Source: Candidatus Zixiibacteriota bacterium (GTDB taxonomy: Bacteria; Zixibacteria; MSB-5A5; UBA10806; 4484-95). Taken from it: a stretch of 35,220 nt of DNA. The position numbers and the translations under genes are program-made. The notes below the pieces were generated by a model. It did no database searches. It was not told where the DNA came from and saw only the letters and a list, made by a program, of their open reading frames with translations. Below, piece by piece: positions 8,048 to 16,204 of this stretch. The first letter of the stretch is position 1; each line of letters starts with the position of its first letter. The DNA lies in the NCBI GenBank assembly GCA_024231855.1, contig JAAEQD010000170.1, positions 1-35,220 on the forward strand, written 5' to 3'.

Positions 8048-8987
8048 AATACCAGGTTGCCGTTCTCCTTAAACCCTCTTCCAAACCGATTTTAGCCTCA
8101 TAGCCCAGAATCTTCTTGGCCTTCTCAATACTCGGGATACGCAATTCAACATCGGCATAGTCTTTGGGAACATAGACGATCTTTGATTTTGAATATGTAA
8201 CTCTGACAACTGCCAGAGCTAGGCCATGAATTGTCGTTGTGCCCCGGGGATTACCGATATTGAAACAATGACCAACAGCTTCAGGCTTCTCCAGGCTAAG
8301 GATCACACCGTCGACAAGATCATCTATATAACACCAGGAACGTATCTGGTCGCCATCGCCCCTGATAACCAGATCGTGGTTTTGTAGTCCATTAACGATA
8401 AAATGATGGATTGCGCCTTCGCCTGTCTGACCGGGTCCGTAAATATTAAACGGCCTTATCGAGAGGGCGGGTAATTTCTTCTCGGAGTAATAACTGTAAG
8501 CCAGGTGTTCCGCCGCTAATTTGCTGACCGCGTAAGTCCATCGGGCATTGCCCACGGCACCCAAAGAGGTTGTATCGTTCTCCTCCGATCGGAAAGCGTA
8601 GGCACCGAAAACCTCCGAAGTGGAGAAATCGACAATCCGGTCGAGCCCGTCTTGCATCGCCGCCGCTTCGAGTACATTTACGGAGCCCAGGAGATTGACC
8701 TTCATAGTATTGATTGGACTCTTGATAACGGTATCGATACCGGCTACAGCCGCCATATGGATAACAATATCCGCGCCTTTCATGCTCCGGGCCAGTTTGT
8801 CATAGTCGAGGATATCGCCCTGGATCAGCTTGATATTGCGATGATCCCGGTAATATGTATCCTTCAGACTGTCGCGAGAAAGGTTATCATAGATAACGAT
8901 TTCATTGCTATCGACCAAACGGCCGACTATGGTGCTGCCGATAAAACCGGCGCCGCCGGTGAGAAATATTTTCTTGCCTTCAATCAT
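7995..8987 (-). CDS. NAD-dependent epimerase/dehydratase (extended SDR) acting on nucleotide sugar
   Basis: 330 residues. The Rossmann motif TGGAGFIGS is at residues 10-18, followed by GDILD (adenine contact), FSTSEVFG with the catalytic Ser/Thr, YAVSK with the catalytic Tyr and Lys, then RPFNIYGPGQ and SWCYIDDLVDG. These place it among UDP-/dTDP-sugar 4,6-dehydratases, epimerases and UDP-glucuronate decarboxylases; the exact reaction cannot be fixed from sequence. It lies 5 bases downstream of the TPR glycosyltransferase and its 3' end overlaps the aminotransferase start, making a dehydratase-then-aminotransferase pair. Cytosolic. Confidence 0.92.
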   Translation of the reverse strand: MIEGKKIFLTGGAGFIGSTIVGRLVDSNEIVIYDNLSRDSLKDTYYRDHRNIKLIQGDILDYDKLARSMKGADIVIHMAAVAGIDTVIKSPINTMKVNLLGSVNVLEAAAMQDGLDRIVDFSTSEVFGAYAFRSEENDTTSLGAVGNARWTYAVSKLAAEHLAYSYYSEKKLPALSIRPFNIYGPGQTGEGAIHHFIVNGLQNHDLVIRGDGDQIRSWCYIDDLVDGVILSLEKPEAVGHCFNIGNPRGTTTIHGLALAVVRVTYSKSKIVYVPKDYADVELRIPSIEKAKKILGYEAKIGLEEGLRRTATWYYGKIFNSKVNKAQYIAT

Positions 8988-8992
8988 AATCC

Positions 8993-10699
8993 CTATCCTA
9001 ACAATTGCTCATCCGGAGTTTGCATAAACCGGTGACCGTTTTTTACAAAATCATATAAATACAAATATTGCTTCAGTATCTTGTTTGGGTTGTGATGCTT
9101 TTCGACCCAGGCCTTACCGGCCAATCCCCTCTCGGCAATCGACACCTTATTTCTCAAATAGTATTCTATCTTCTCGGCCAGGTTATCCGGGGTGATCCAA
9201 ACAATGGGATTATCCGGATGGATACTGGCGGCGAAGTTGGAAATACCGCCGAATACCACATGGCCGGCCGCCATCGATTCTATCGCCGATACGCCGTAGA
9301 TACCTACTGATATCTGATCGTAAGTCATGTGTGCCTTGCTTTTAATTCCGAGACATTCCTCATTCGTTTTACCTTCGATAATTATCGGTTCGATATCATA
9401 TTTGCCTTGCAGCGATTCGACCGCTTTGACAAATAGCTCGGTCCTCTTGATTTGTCGATTGGTAGTTGGATGGACAATCTTGATCGTTCCCTCGGGTTTT
9501 GGGGCCGGTTTTATTCTGGAGGTATCGACCATCATATTGATATGGTAGAAAAACGGCGAGTTCTCCAGCATCGTATAATCCCAGGCCGACAGACCGGCAA
9601 TTTTATTCTGCTGATGCCAGTTGTAAATAGTCTTGGCGTTCTGTCGGAGTTCGCTGCCGTAATATTGGACCATCGTATTGTTTGGACGGATATATTTTAG
9701 CAGCGGGAATTTATCATTTTGCTTGGGAAATCTTCCGATATGCAGAAAATCCGCGCTTTCTATTATCTCTCGGGCGGTTTCCCAATCTTCCCCATTATTG
9801 TGAGATAGCACAATGTCTTTATCGTAAGAAATATAATCATCCTGAATGATAATACACCTGGCTCGATGGATCGTCTGCTCGTTTATGAGCCTGAACAAGC
9901 CGGTGACCTGTCCGGCTATATTGAAATCGGCGACTACCGCGATATTCATGCCGGTTTTCTTTTCTCGTAAAACATCCGGGACATGCTGGTTGAATAAATC
10001 TATCTTCGCCGAGTCTGTTTTAACCATAACCTGCGATTGGATAACCGCCGGAGCTTCGATTTTCACCCGTTCGGTCGGCATCGAATCGGTTATGCTCGGG
10101 GGCGCTTCAGTGACTTGCGCTCGGGGAACCTCGGCATTAATATCCGTGCCATCAACTTCGCTTTTTGAATCTAGTTTTTGAAGGAAACTATAGGCGTATT
10201 CCAGCGCCTGGTTGTATTTACTATCATTCCAGTGGAGTTCGAACAGGTTTAAAAAAGCATCTTTGCAGGACGGATCAATAGCCAGCGCACTGGAGAACAG
10301 CTCCTGGCTGCGATCGGTGTTTCCAAGGTTGAAATTGATCACGCCCAGATCGTTTAACGCCTGAACATCATCAGGTTTTAATTCGATAACTTTTTCGAAA
10401 TCATCAATTGCCTCCGAGAATCGATTTTGCTGACTGTGTATCAAACCCAGATTGAAATATGCGTCTGAATTCGATTGATCGAGTTTTAACTCATTTTTGA
10501 AGGTTCGCTCGGCATTGATGTAGTCGTTAAGTTTGGCATAGGCCGTACCCAGAAGATGCAATGCCGCAATGTTCTCGGAATTACCTTCAAGGAACCCTCT
10601 CAGTACTTCGACAGCATCTTGATAGTTGCCATTTTCAAACAGGCCAGCGACGTTTTTCACGACGGAAGATTCATCTTCCAATAAAGCATCGGTTTTCAT
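8993..10699 (-). CDS. TPR protein fused to a GT-B glycosyltransferase
   Basis: 568 residues. Residues 10-175 are four to five TPRs (for example AYFNLGLIHSQQNRFSEAI and ALNDLGVINFNLGN). Residues 178-245 are a Pro/Glu/Thr-rich, probably disordered linker. From about 250 (MNIAVVADFNIAGQ) a GT-B fold begins; the C-terminal Rossmann domain contains KIVHPTTNRQIK and an E-x7-E-like segment ISVGIYGVSAIESMAAGHVV, as in GT1/GT4 retaining transferases. An internal Met at 251 marks the domain border, but I see no frameshift. Probably transfers a sugar in flagellin glycosylation, the TPRs binding the acceptor; the acceptor is inferred from position. Confidence 0.83.
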   Translation of the reverse strand: MKTDALLEDESSVVKNVAGLFENGNYQDAVEVLRGFLEGNSENIAALHLLGTAYAKLNDYINAERTFKNELKLDQSNSDAYFNLGLIHSQQNRFSEAIDDFEKVIELKPDDVQALNDLGVINFNLGNTDRSQELFSSALAIDPSCKDAFLNLFELHWNDSKYNQALEYAYSFLQKLDSKSEVDGTDINAEVPRAQVTEAPPSITDSMPTERVKIEAPAVIQSQVMVKTDSAKIDLFNQHVPDVLREKKTGMNIAVVADFNIAGQVTGLFRLINEQTIHRARCIIIQDDYISYDKDIVLSHNNGEDWETAREIIESADFLHIGRFPKQNDKFPLLKYIRPNNTMVQYYGSELRQNAKTIYNWHQQNKIAGLSAWDYTMLENSPFFYHINMMVDTSRIKPAPKPEGTIKIVHPTTNRQIKRTELFVKAVESLQGKYDIEPIIIEGKTNEECLGIKSKAHMTYDQISVGIYGVSAIESMAAGHVVFGGISNFAASIHPDNPIVWITPDNLAEKIEYYLRNKVSIAERGLAGKAWVEKHHNPNKILKQYLYLYDFVKNGHRFMQTPDEQLLG

Positions 10700-10723
10700 T
10701 ATTCAACCTCTTATATGGATTTT

Positions 10724-11473
10724 TCAGACTATCGTATCCAACAACATCCCGGTGTACAACATCGAATAATCGGGAATCGATACATCATAACTACTACTTT
10801 TCTTATCGGAATCCTGCTCAATTTGTTGACCAGATTTTAGTCCATAAATGGCTTTAAATAAATTGGCGGCCTGATCTATCAAATCTCCCAAACCGCTTAA
10901 CAATTCCTTGGTCATTTCTTCCAGCTTTTCGGCATTGAGCATATTTCTCTTCTTTATAATTTCTTTCTTTTTATCTTCTAATTCGGCCTTTTTGCCTCGC
11001 AATTCAGCAATTCGATTTTGGTCGATGTCATAAGCGCCGCCCTCGTCTTTTTCGGCTTTTTCAAGCTTGTTGCCTAGCCGATTCAAAGCCGCGTCAACCC
11101 GGGCTAAAATCACGTCGAGCTTCCTTTTTTTCTGATCATCTTCATTCGCTAATTCGGCCTCAACATCGATCGCCGATTTCTTGGGAGCTTCCCCATCTAA
11201 CTTTAACTCATCTTCTGGCTTGTCGCGCATTAAAGCGGTGGCTTCGCCGGCAACGGCCGTTATTTTGCCATCTACGAATTCATACCGAACCGATATGTTT
11301 TCTCTGATAATCTCCTTACCTTGATACCGGGCGTGACTTCTGAACTGTTGAAGATGACGGTTTTCATGGGCGATTACATGGCCGATAGAGTTGGTCCTGG
11401 ATGCTCTTTCGAGCATGCCATGCCCCTTATAACTGATAAAAGTACTGCTGATGTCTGGACTTTTTATCTGCAT
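10724..11473 (-). CDS. SprA-related putative zinc metallopeptidase with coiled-coil tail
   Basis: 249 residues. The N-terminal third has HVIAHENRHLQQF, an HExxH zinc motif (H36, E37, H40), and about 30 residues on YEFVDGKITAVAGEA, which fits the SprA-related family pattern (HVxAHExxH then Y..GxDGKxYAVGGE); the Glu in AGEA may be the third ligand. Residues 115-200 are a highly charged predicted coiled coil. There is no signal peptide; the C-terminus is Ser/Tyr-rich. It sits between fliW and the glycosylation genes. Relatives are annotated only as putative metallopeptidases, so a role in processing flagellar proteins is speculative. The ATG at 11473 has only a weak ribosome site. Confidence 0.72.
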   Translation of the reverse strand: MQIKSPDISSTFISYKGHGMLERASRTNSIGHVIAHENRHLQQFRSHARYQGKEIIRENISVRYEFVDGKITAVAGEATALMRDKPEDELKLDGEAPKKSAIDVEAELANEDDQKKRKLDVILARVDAALNRLGNKLEKAEKDEGGAYDIDQNRIAELRGKKAELEDKKKEIIKKRNMLNAEKLEEMTKELLSGLGDLIDQAANLFKAIYGLKSGQQIEQDSDKKSSSYDVSIPDYSMLYTGMLLDTIV

Positions 11474-11500
11474 AGCCTGTATTTCTTAGGCGGCAGCGAG

Positions 11501-11947
11501 TCAAACCATTTGGCTCTTTTTGAAAATACCGTAACGAATATCGTAATCGGGATTATTAAGAACCATCTGAAGAGCCTTAAGACGTACCGAGTTGACTACT
11601 ATCGGCCCCTTTAGATTGATTGATATCTGTTCGGGATGCCCCTTAGGTACTGTCACAATTACATAAATTTGATAATCTTCCTGATTTTCCGAGCCATCCA
11701 ACAACTTAATATCATGAGAAGACACCTCAACGGTGTACTGATCAACCACTAATCTCGGATCGATTAATACGAAACAAACTGATGTATCCTCCAGCGATTG
11801 CAGCCATTTAAACGGTTCTGATTCCGGCCTGGAGATAAGTATATATTTTGTTAGATCATTAAAACCAAGAACCGGTTTTATGAATTCAATGACATCCTTA
11901 TTGTCGTATGTCACTTCGCCGAATTTCGATGTCTCAATAGCTGGCAA
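11501..11947 (-). CDS. fliW: Flagellar assembly factor FliW (CsrA antagonist, flagellin-binding)
   Basis: 148 residues, full length for FliW. Family landmarks: TSKFGEVTYDNKDVIEFIKP at the start, GLGF-like PVLGFNDLTKYILI, FKWLQSLEDTSVCFVLIDP, VIVTVPKGHPEQISINLKGPIVVN and the terminal RYGIFK. In Bacillus and Campylobacter FliW binds either flagellin or CsrA; secretion of flagellin frees FliW to sequester CsrA and so permits flagellin translation. The start is TTG at 11947, chosen because AGGAGG lies 5 bases upstream; there is no ATG nearby that keeps the conserved N-terminus. It follows flgL by 9 bases, while csrA lies on the other side of flgL. Confidence 0.96.
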   Translation of the reverse strand: MPAIETSKFGEVTYDNKDVIEFIKPVLGFNDLTKYILISRPESEPFKWLQSLEDTSVCFVLIDPRLVVDQYTVEVSSHDIKLLDGSENQEDYQIYVIVTVPKGHPEQISINLKGPIVVNSVRLKALQMVLNNPDYDIRYGIFKKSQMV

Positions 11948-11956
11948 CGACTCCTC

Positions 11957-13876
11957 CTATCGTAAAAAGTCCATTAAAGATGGTTGAATCATTCTGGCCG
12001 CCGAGGCCAAAGCGGCTTGATAGGCGACCTCAGCTGTAGTCAATTCGGTAATTACCTTTATCATATCAGCATCTTCTATCTCTGAAAGTTGACCCGTAAC
12101 CAGGAGTTCCTGCGATAACAACCTGCTCCTGGTTGTCTCGGCTCTAATATGACGGGAGCCGACACTTGATCTCGTTGTTAATAATTGATCCAAGGCTTTA
12201 TCGAAAATATCGAGAGTTGCCTCGATCTCCTCAACGTTGTTCCCCTCCAGAGCTCTCTCCAAAATCATCATATTGCCGGCTAAATCACCAGCGCCGAATA
12301 TCCCCAACGCGGAAGCGGTGCGGCCATCCACCTCAGTAATCATAAACGACCGATCATCGAACTCCGATTTGACCATTATACCGGTCTCATTTTCATTTAG
12401 AAATGCCTTGGCGCCTATACCGGAGCGATTAATCCTGTCGACTATATCCAAAACTGTCGCGTTTGGATCATTGGCCAATGGCGATAAATCCAGATTGATA
12501 AAATCATGGCCATTGGATATTCGGATAACTCCGAGTTCGTAGCCGCTTCCGCTGTTCAAGGCGGAAAGTAGTGTATTGTATGTTAACCGCGGATCGACAT
12601 CGGTGCCGATATGCTTTTCAAATTCGGTGCTGCCCAACAGACCAAGATCAGCCGCCAAAGTTTCGCCGGCGGCCGATTCCTCGACCCGAATATGTATCGG
12701 CAAAAGGTCTTTTCCCTGAAGAATGCCAATCATGGGACCTTCGATACCCAAATCCGTTGCCGTAGTTCCGCCGCCTGTATCTTCGATCACCAAATCATAA
12801 GAAGCGGCATTGCTATCGGTGATAACCAGTCTATTCTCATCAGGATGGATTGAAGCTGCAACGTTGTTGATACCTGCCGCCGCGAGTTCGGCGTTGATAG
12901 TCGTTATCGCGTCGTCCAAATTGGTGGCGGCCGAAATATCTATGTTGGCCACCAGGGCATTATCAGCGGTCCTGATTAAGAACGTTCCCGGAACTTGTGA
13001 AATACCGGTGCCTTCATTTAACATTGAAAGCGGCGTATCAACGGTCATATGATGAGAGGAAGTATCTTCAAGTGTAAAGCCTGAACCCGCTTCACTGATA
13101 CTGGCGGCAAAATTGGGAATTCCCTGGGCGTTTAAAGTATCCAGTAACTCTTGTATATTCCGCACATTGGCCGCCCCCAGATCAACATTATACGAACCAT
13201 TCAAAGTGTTAATAACAATCTGCCCCGCGCCCATATTCACGCCGTTGCCGCCGTTTAAATTCGTCAGCCATAAGTTAGGTTGAAGGCCCGGATTTAAATC
13301 GGCGTTCTCGCCTAAAACATTAACCTGATGAGTGAAAAACTCATCTCCGAAAGAATTAATCCGTAAATATGAATCGCGCTCGGTTTCCATCAGAAGGTCC
13401 TGGGCATCGCCCCGATAAACCACGCCGACACTATTGGCGACCATGGCCGCCATATCGGTTCGGGAGCCGGAGAAAATATATTTGCCCTGATATTGAGTAT
13501 TGGCGGCATCCATCATCTGGTTGAATATTTCCAGGGCATTAGCGGCGCCGGCCATTCTCGCGTTTTCATCATAAGTGTCGTTACCCAGCTGGATAGCCAG
13601 ATCTTTGGCCGTGATAACCAACTCATTGATGCTGTTGAGAGCCTGATCCGAAAATGTAAGCCATGATTGGGAGTGGGTAACATTTAACGAAAATTGCTTT
13701 ATATCGGATAAACGCGATCGGAAACTCAGGTCTTTAGTAATGCCCAGAGGATCATCGGAAGGTTTATTAATACGCCTGCCCGATGAAGCCATGGTTTGCA
13801 GTTCTAGGAATCGCGATGTCGACCTGCTGAGATTATGCAATATCCTCTCGGATATCATTTTGTTGGTTACTCGCAT
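11957..13876 (-). CDS. flgL: Hook-filament junction protein FlgL, enlarged by internal hook-IN-like repeats
   Basis: 639 residues, about twice the length of enterobacterial FlgL. The flagellin-like N-terminal helices (MRVTNKMISERILHNLSRST, ASSGRRINKPSDDPLG at 30-45) and C-terminal helices (from about 540, ending AALASAARMIQPSLMDFLR) are intact. Between them lie at least three repeats resembling flagellin hook-IN motifs, about 207-275, 289-380 and 436-525, each with a strand such as GxxxI then LDxIN and GIxxxAASI/AFL. These should form surface domains on the junction ring. FlgL joins FlgK to the filament. It has its own sigma-28-like promoter in the 126-base gap after csrA and leads the fliW/glycosylation operon. 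Confidence 0.93.
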   Translation of the reverse strand: MRVTNKMISERILHNLSRSTSRFLELQTMASSGRRINKPSDDPLGITKDLSFRSRLSDIKQFSLNVTHSQSWLTFSDQALNSINELVITAKDLAIQLGNDTYDENARMAGAANALEIFNQMMDAANTQYQGKYIFSGSRTDMAAMVANSVGVVYRGDAQDLLMETERDSYLRINSFGDEFFTHQVNVLGENADLNPGLQPNLWLTNLNGGNGVNMGAGQIVINTLNGSYNVDLGAANVRNIQELLDTLNAQGIPNFAASISEAGSGFTLEDTSSHHMTVDTPLSMLNEGTGISQVPGTFLIRTADNALVANIDISAATNLDDAITTINAELAAAGINNVAASIHPDENRLVITDSNAASYDLVIEDTGGGTTATDLGIEGPMIGILQGKDLLPIHIRVEESAAGETLAADLGLLGSTEFEKHIGTDVDPRLTYNTLLSALNSGSGYELGVIRISNGHDFINLDLSPLANDPNATVLDIVDRINRSGIGAKAFLNENETGIMVKSEFDDRSFMITEVDGRTASALGIFGAGDLAGNMMILERALEGNNVEEIEATLDIFDKALDQLLTTRSSVGSRHIRAETTRSRLLSQELLVTGQLSEIEDADMIKVITELTTAEVAYQAALASAARMIQPSLMDFLR

Positions 13877-13989
13877 ATACCGACTCCGATCAAATTACCA
13901 GTATCCTTTTTGCTATTAACATAGAATCTCTTGATTGAGAGCAATCCGACCAATCCCCCCATGATTTAGATCGATTCGATTTATTATAT

Positions 13990-14016
13990 CTATCGGATTT
14001 TATCATTTTTGCTTTA
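13990..14016 (-). promoter_or_regulatory. Candidate sigma-28 (FliA) promoter of the flgL-fliW-glycosylation operon
   Basis: On the minus strand TAAA (14016-14013), exactly 15 bases, then TCCGATAG (13997-13990), 6 of 8 to GCCGATAA. ATATAATAAAT follows at the same offset as in the flagellin promoter. The -35 lies over the last codons of csrA. The leader to the flgL ATG is about 105 bases and contains four GGA triplets (GGGGGGA, TCGGA, AAGGA and the CGGAG ribosome site), so CsrA control of flgL is possible. Confidence 0.6.
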
Positions 14017-14248
14017 TCCGTCTAGATTTTAAAATATTGGCCACCTCAAGCAAATCTTCCTTTAATGCCAGAGAGGCCGACCTGTTTTCTTCCTGAATTC
14101 GCTTGAAAATCTCCTCCCGATGGACTGAAACTTTATCGGGAGCTACAATACCAAGTTTTACCTGTTTACCAAAAATGCCCAAAACCGTAATCTTAATATC
14201 ATTTTCGATAGTGATTGATTCGCCCAACTTCCTTGTCAGGATTAACAT
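14003..14248 (-). CDS. csrA: Carbon storage regulator / translational repressor CsrA
   Basis: 81 residues, slightly longer than the 61-75 of most CsrA proteins. [20 protein letters not shown] opens with the RNA-binding first strand (Leu4, Arg6), [22 protein letters not shown] carries the second RNA-binding element (the V-x-V-H-R-E-E-I core, Arg at about 44), and a C-terminal helix follows. It binds GGA motifs in mRNA leaders as a domain-swapped dimer. It starts 22 bases after flgK with a good GGAG site 7 bases before the ATG. With fliW nearby and GGA hairpins in the flagellin leader, it most likely represses flagellin translation until the hook is complete. Confidence 0.97.
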   Translation of the reverse strand: MLILTRKLGESITIENDIKITVLGIFGKQVKLGIVAPDKVSVHREEIFKRIQEENRSASLALKEDLLEVANILKSRRIKQK

Positions 14249-14270
14249 TATACTACTCCATTGTTAAATA

Positions 14271-15665
14271 CTAACGGCCAACAAGACCCATGCCGTTGAT
14301 TATCGTGTTTAAAGCTTCATCCATAGCTGTAATTACCCTGGCTGCCGCCTCGTAAGCATGTTCAAACTTAATCATATTCGTCATCTCTTCATCAAGCGAT
14401 ACACCCTCAAGAGCTTGACGGTTATTTTCGATATGAAAAACAAGCGATGCCTGGTTCTCGGCTAAATTCTGGGCTTCGCGAGTCCTGACACCAATGGTTC
14501 CGATCATTGAATTATAGAAATCGCCAAAAGTCGCGGACTTGCTGTTCATCGTTCGCTTGCCTCGTAAGCCGGCTATTCTCAGCGCGTTAGAATTGTCGCC
14601 AATCTCGCCGTTTAAAGAGCTTGCGATAAAACCTTCATTCTGCTCAATTAAATCATCGAGTTCTATATCGGCGGCGCCGGTAGTACCTGCATCGAAGAAA
14701 TTCCGACCGGTATTGCCATCCATACCGTAACCTTCGCTGTGGTATTGATTGACCTGTTCGACAATAGCTAATGCTAACTCATCGAGTTCTTGCTGACGGC
14801 CGCTTATAACTTCATCTCTGGTTTCAATTAAAGCCGAAAGCGAGCCATTTATGATTTCCGGTTTGGCATTAGAGTTGACAAACTTGACCTCGCTCACAAC
14901 GTTAATCCCTTGTTCCTGAACCACCGTTTCCAACTCGGAGACGGTATTACCGTCGACTAAAGCCATACCGCCAATCCTAACAGCAAAATTGCCATTAGAC
15001 TCTTCAGTTGCTTCCACATTGACAAATGTGGCCAACTCATCCACTAAATAATCTCGCCTGTCGCGTAAATCGTTAGCGATATGTCCGGTTAACTCAGCCG
15101 ACGCGATCGAATCGTTCAATGCGGCTATCTGATTGGCGACATTATTTACATAAGTAACACTTGTTTGGATATCTTCATCTATTGACCGTTGGAAATCCCG
15201 TAACTGTTCGGTAAAATGATGCATGGCATTAACCACCAGACTTCCCTGTTCCTTAACCGCCACTCTGGCTGCCTGGCTATCGGGATTAGTGGCTAAATCC
15301 TGCCATGAATTCCAGAAATTATCCAGTATGGATGAAAATCCGGTGTCCGAAGGCTCGGTATAAATTCTTTCAACCTGTCCCCAACCCTGGGCTAATGTGG
15401 CCCAGCGGCCTAATGATTCGGATTCCTGTCGATATTGCTCATCCAGGAATCGGGTGCGCAGGCGGCGGATTTCAACGACTTCCACGCCGGTGCCGAAATC
15501 GCCCTGGGCCGATCTCATCGGTAACGTCGATTGCATCATGGCCTGTTGACGAGTATAGCCCGGCGTATTGACATTAGCTATGTTGTGACCGGTAACGTTT
15601 AGCGAGAATTGCTGAGATAACAGCGCCCTTTTGCCTATCTCTAAACCTACGTTAATTCCATACAT
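14271..15665 (-). CDS. flgK: Hook-filament junction protein FlgK (HAP1)
   Basis: 464 residues, near the shorter end for FlgK. The rod/hook N-terminal motif is present (LSQQFSLNVTGHNIANVNTP then GYTRQQ), and the C-terminal helices SLDEEMTNMIKFEHAYEAAA and RVITAMDEALNTIINGMG are typical. The central region has TYVNNVANQIAALNDSI and RDRRDYLVDELA, conserved in the family. It caps the hook and receives FlgL. It starts 12 bases after flgN, its export chaperone gene, an arrangement common in flagellar operons. Confidence 0.97.
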   Translation of the reverse strand: MYGINVGLEIGKRALLSQQFSLNVTGHNIANVNTPGYTRQQAMMQSTLPMRSAQGDFGTGVEVVEIRRLRTRFLDEQYRQESESLGRWATLAQGWGQVERIYTEPSDTGFSSILDNFWNSWQDLATNPDSQAARVAVKEQGSLVVNAMHHFTEQLRDFQRSIDEDIQTSVTYVNNVANQIAALNDSIASAELTGHIANDLRDRRDYLVDELATFVNVEATEESNGNFAVRIGGMALVDGNTVSELETVVQEQGINVVSEVKFVNSNAKPEIINGSLSALIETRDEVISGRQQELDELALAIVEQVNQYHSEGYGMDGNTGRNFFDAGTTGAADIELDDLIEQNEGFIASSLNGEIGDNSNALRIAGLRGKRTMNSKSATFGDFYNSMIGTIGVRTREAQNLAENQASLVFHIENNRQALEGVSLDEEMTNMIKFEHAYEAAARVITAMDEALNTIINGMGLVGR

Positions 15666-15677
15666 AATTACTTCCTC

Positions 15678-16172
15678 TTACGCCGATCGGCTTATGAGAT
15701 TGCCCTCTGTTATAGCCGCCCGCCCCGGACCGGGTTTTTGATAAATCGGCGAGGGCCGACTGGTTATAATCTTCATTGATTCCGCAATCAGTTTCCGCGA
15801 TTTTTCGATTAATCGCCCATTTCTCATACTTTTTTCCGCTATTCGCTGGTGCGCGTTTTGAATCGATTCGCGCAACACGAGAAGGCGTTGACTTGATAAT
15901 TTGTCAAGACTGGGTAGTATATCACTCATTTTCAGGTCATCGCCTTTATGCTTGGTCATAGCCGAGATGTCGTTAACCGCGTCAATTCTTTTTCGCTCAA
16001 GATAGTTAGCCTTGTTACATAACAAGTCCAATTCGGAATTGGTCTTGTTCAAATCAGCCAAATTTCTGCTAACTATCAGCTTATGCTGTTGATCCAGCAG
16101 AGCCAGGAACTTGTTGAAAGTCTCAAGCTCCTGATTTAAAATATTTGTCAATCTTTCCATCGATCTATCCAT
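15678..16172 (-). CDS. flgN: FlgN-type export chaperone for FlgK/FlgL
   Basis: 164 residues, almost all helical: three long amphipathic helices from residue 1 to about 130, then a Pro/Ser-rich tail (SRPSPIYQKPGPGRAA). The pattern ILNQELETFNKFLALLDQQH followed by an NKANYLERKR region matches FlgN, which is weakly conserved. Cytosolic chaperone binding the C-terminal helices of FlgK and FlgL. Assignment rests on this weak match plus position directly 5' of flgK. Two starts are possible, ATG 16172 or ATG 16160 (MERLTN); the second has GGA 7 bases before it. The anti-sigma gene flgM, often found just before flgN, is absent here. Confidence 0.82.
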   Translation of the reverse strand: MDRSMERLTNILNQELETFNKFLALLDQQHKLIVSRNLADLNKTNSELDLLCNKANYLERKRIDAVNDISAMTKHKGDDLKMSDILPSLDKLSSQRLLVLRESIQNAHQRIAEKSMRNGRLIEKSRKLIAESMKIITSRPSPIYQKPGPGRAAITEGNLISRSA

Positions 16173-16204
16173 TTATGCATTTATCGGGATTTTCATGATT
16201 TTGA

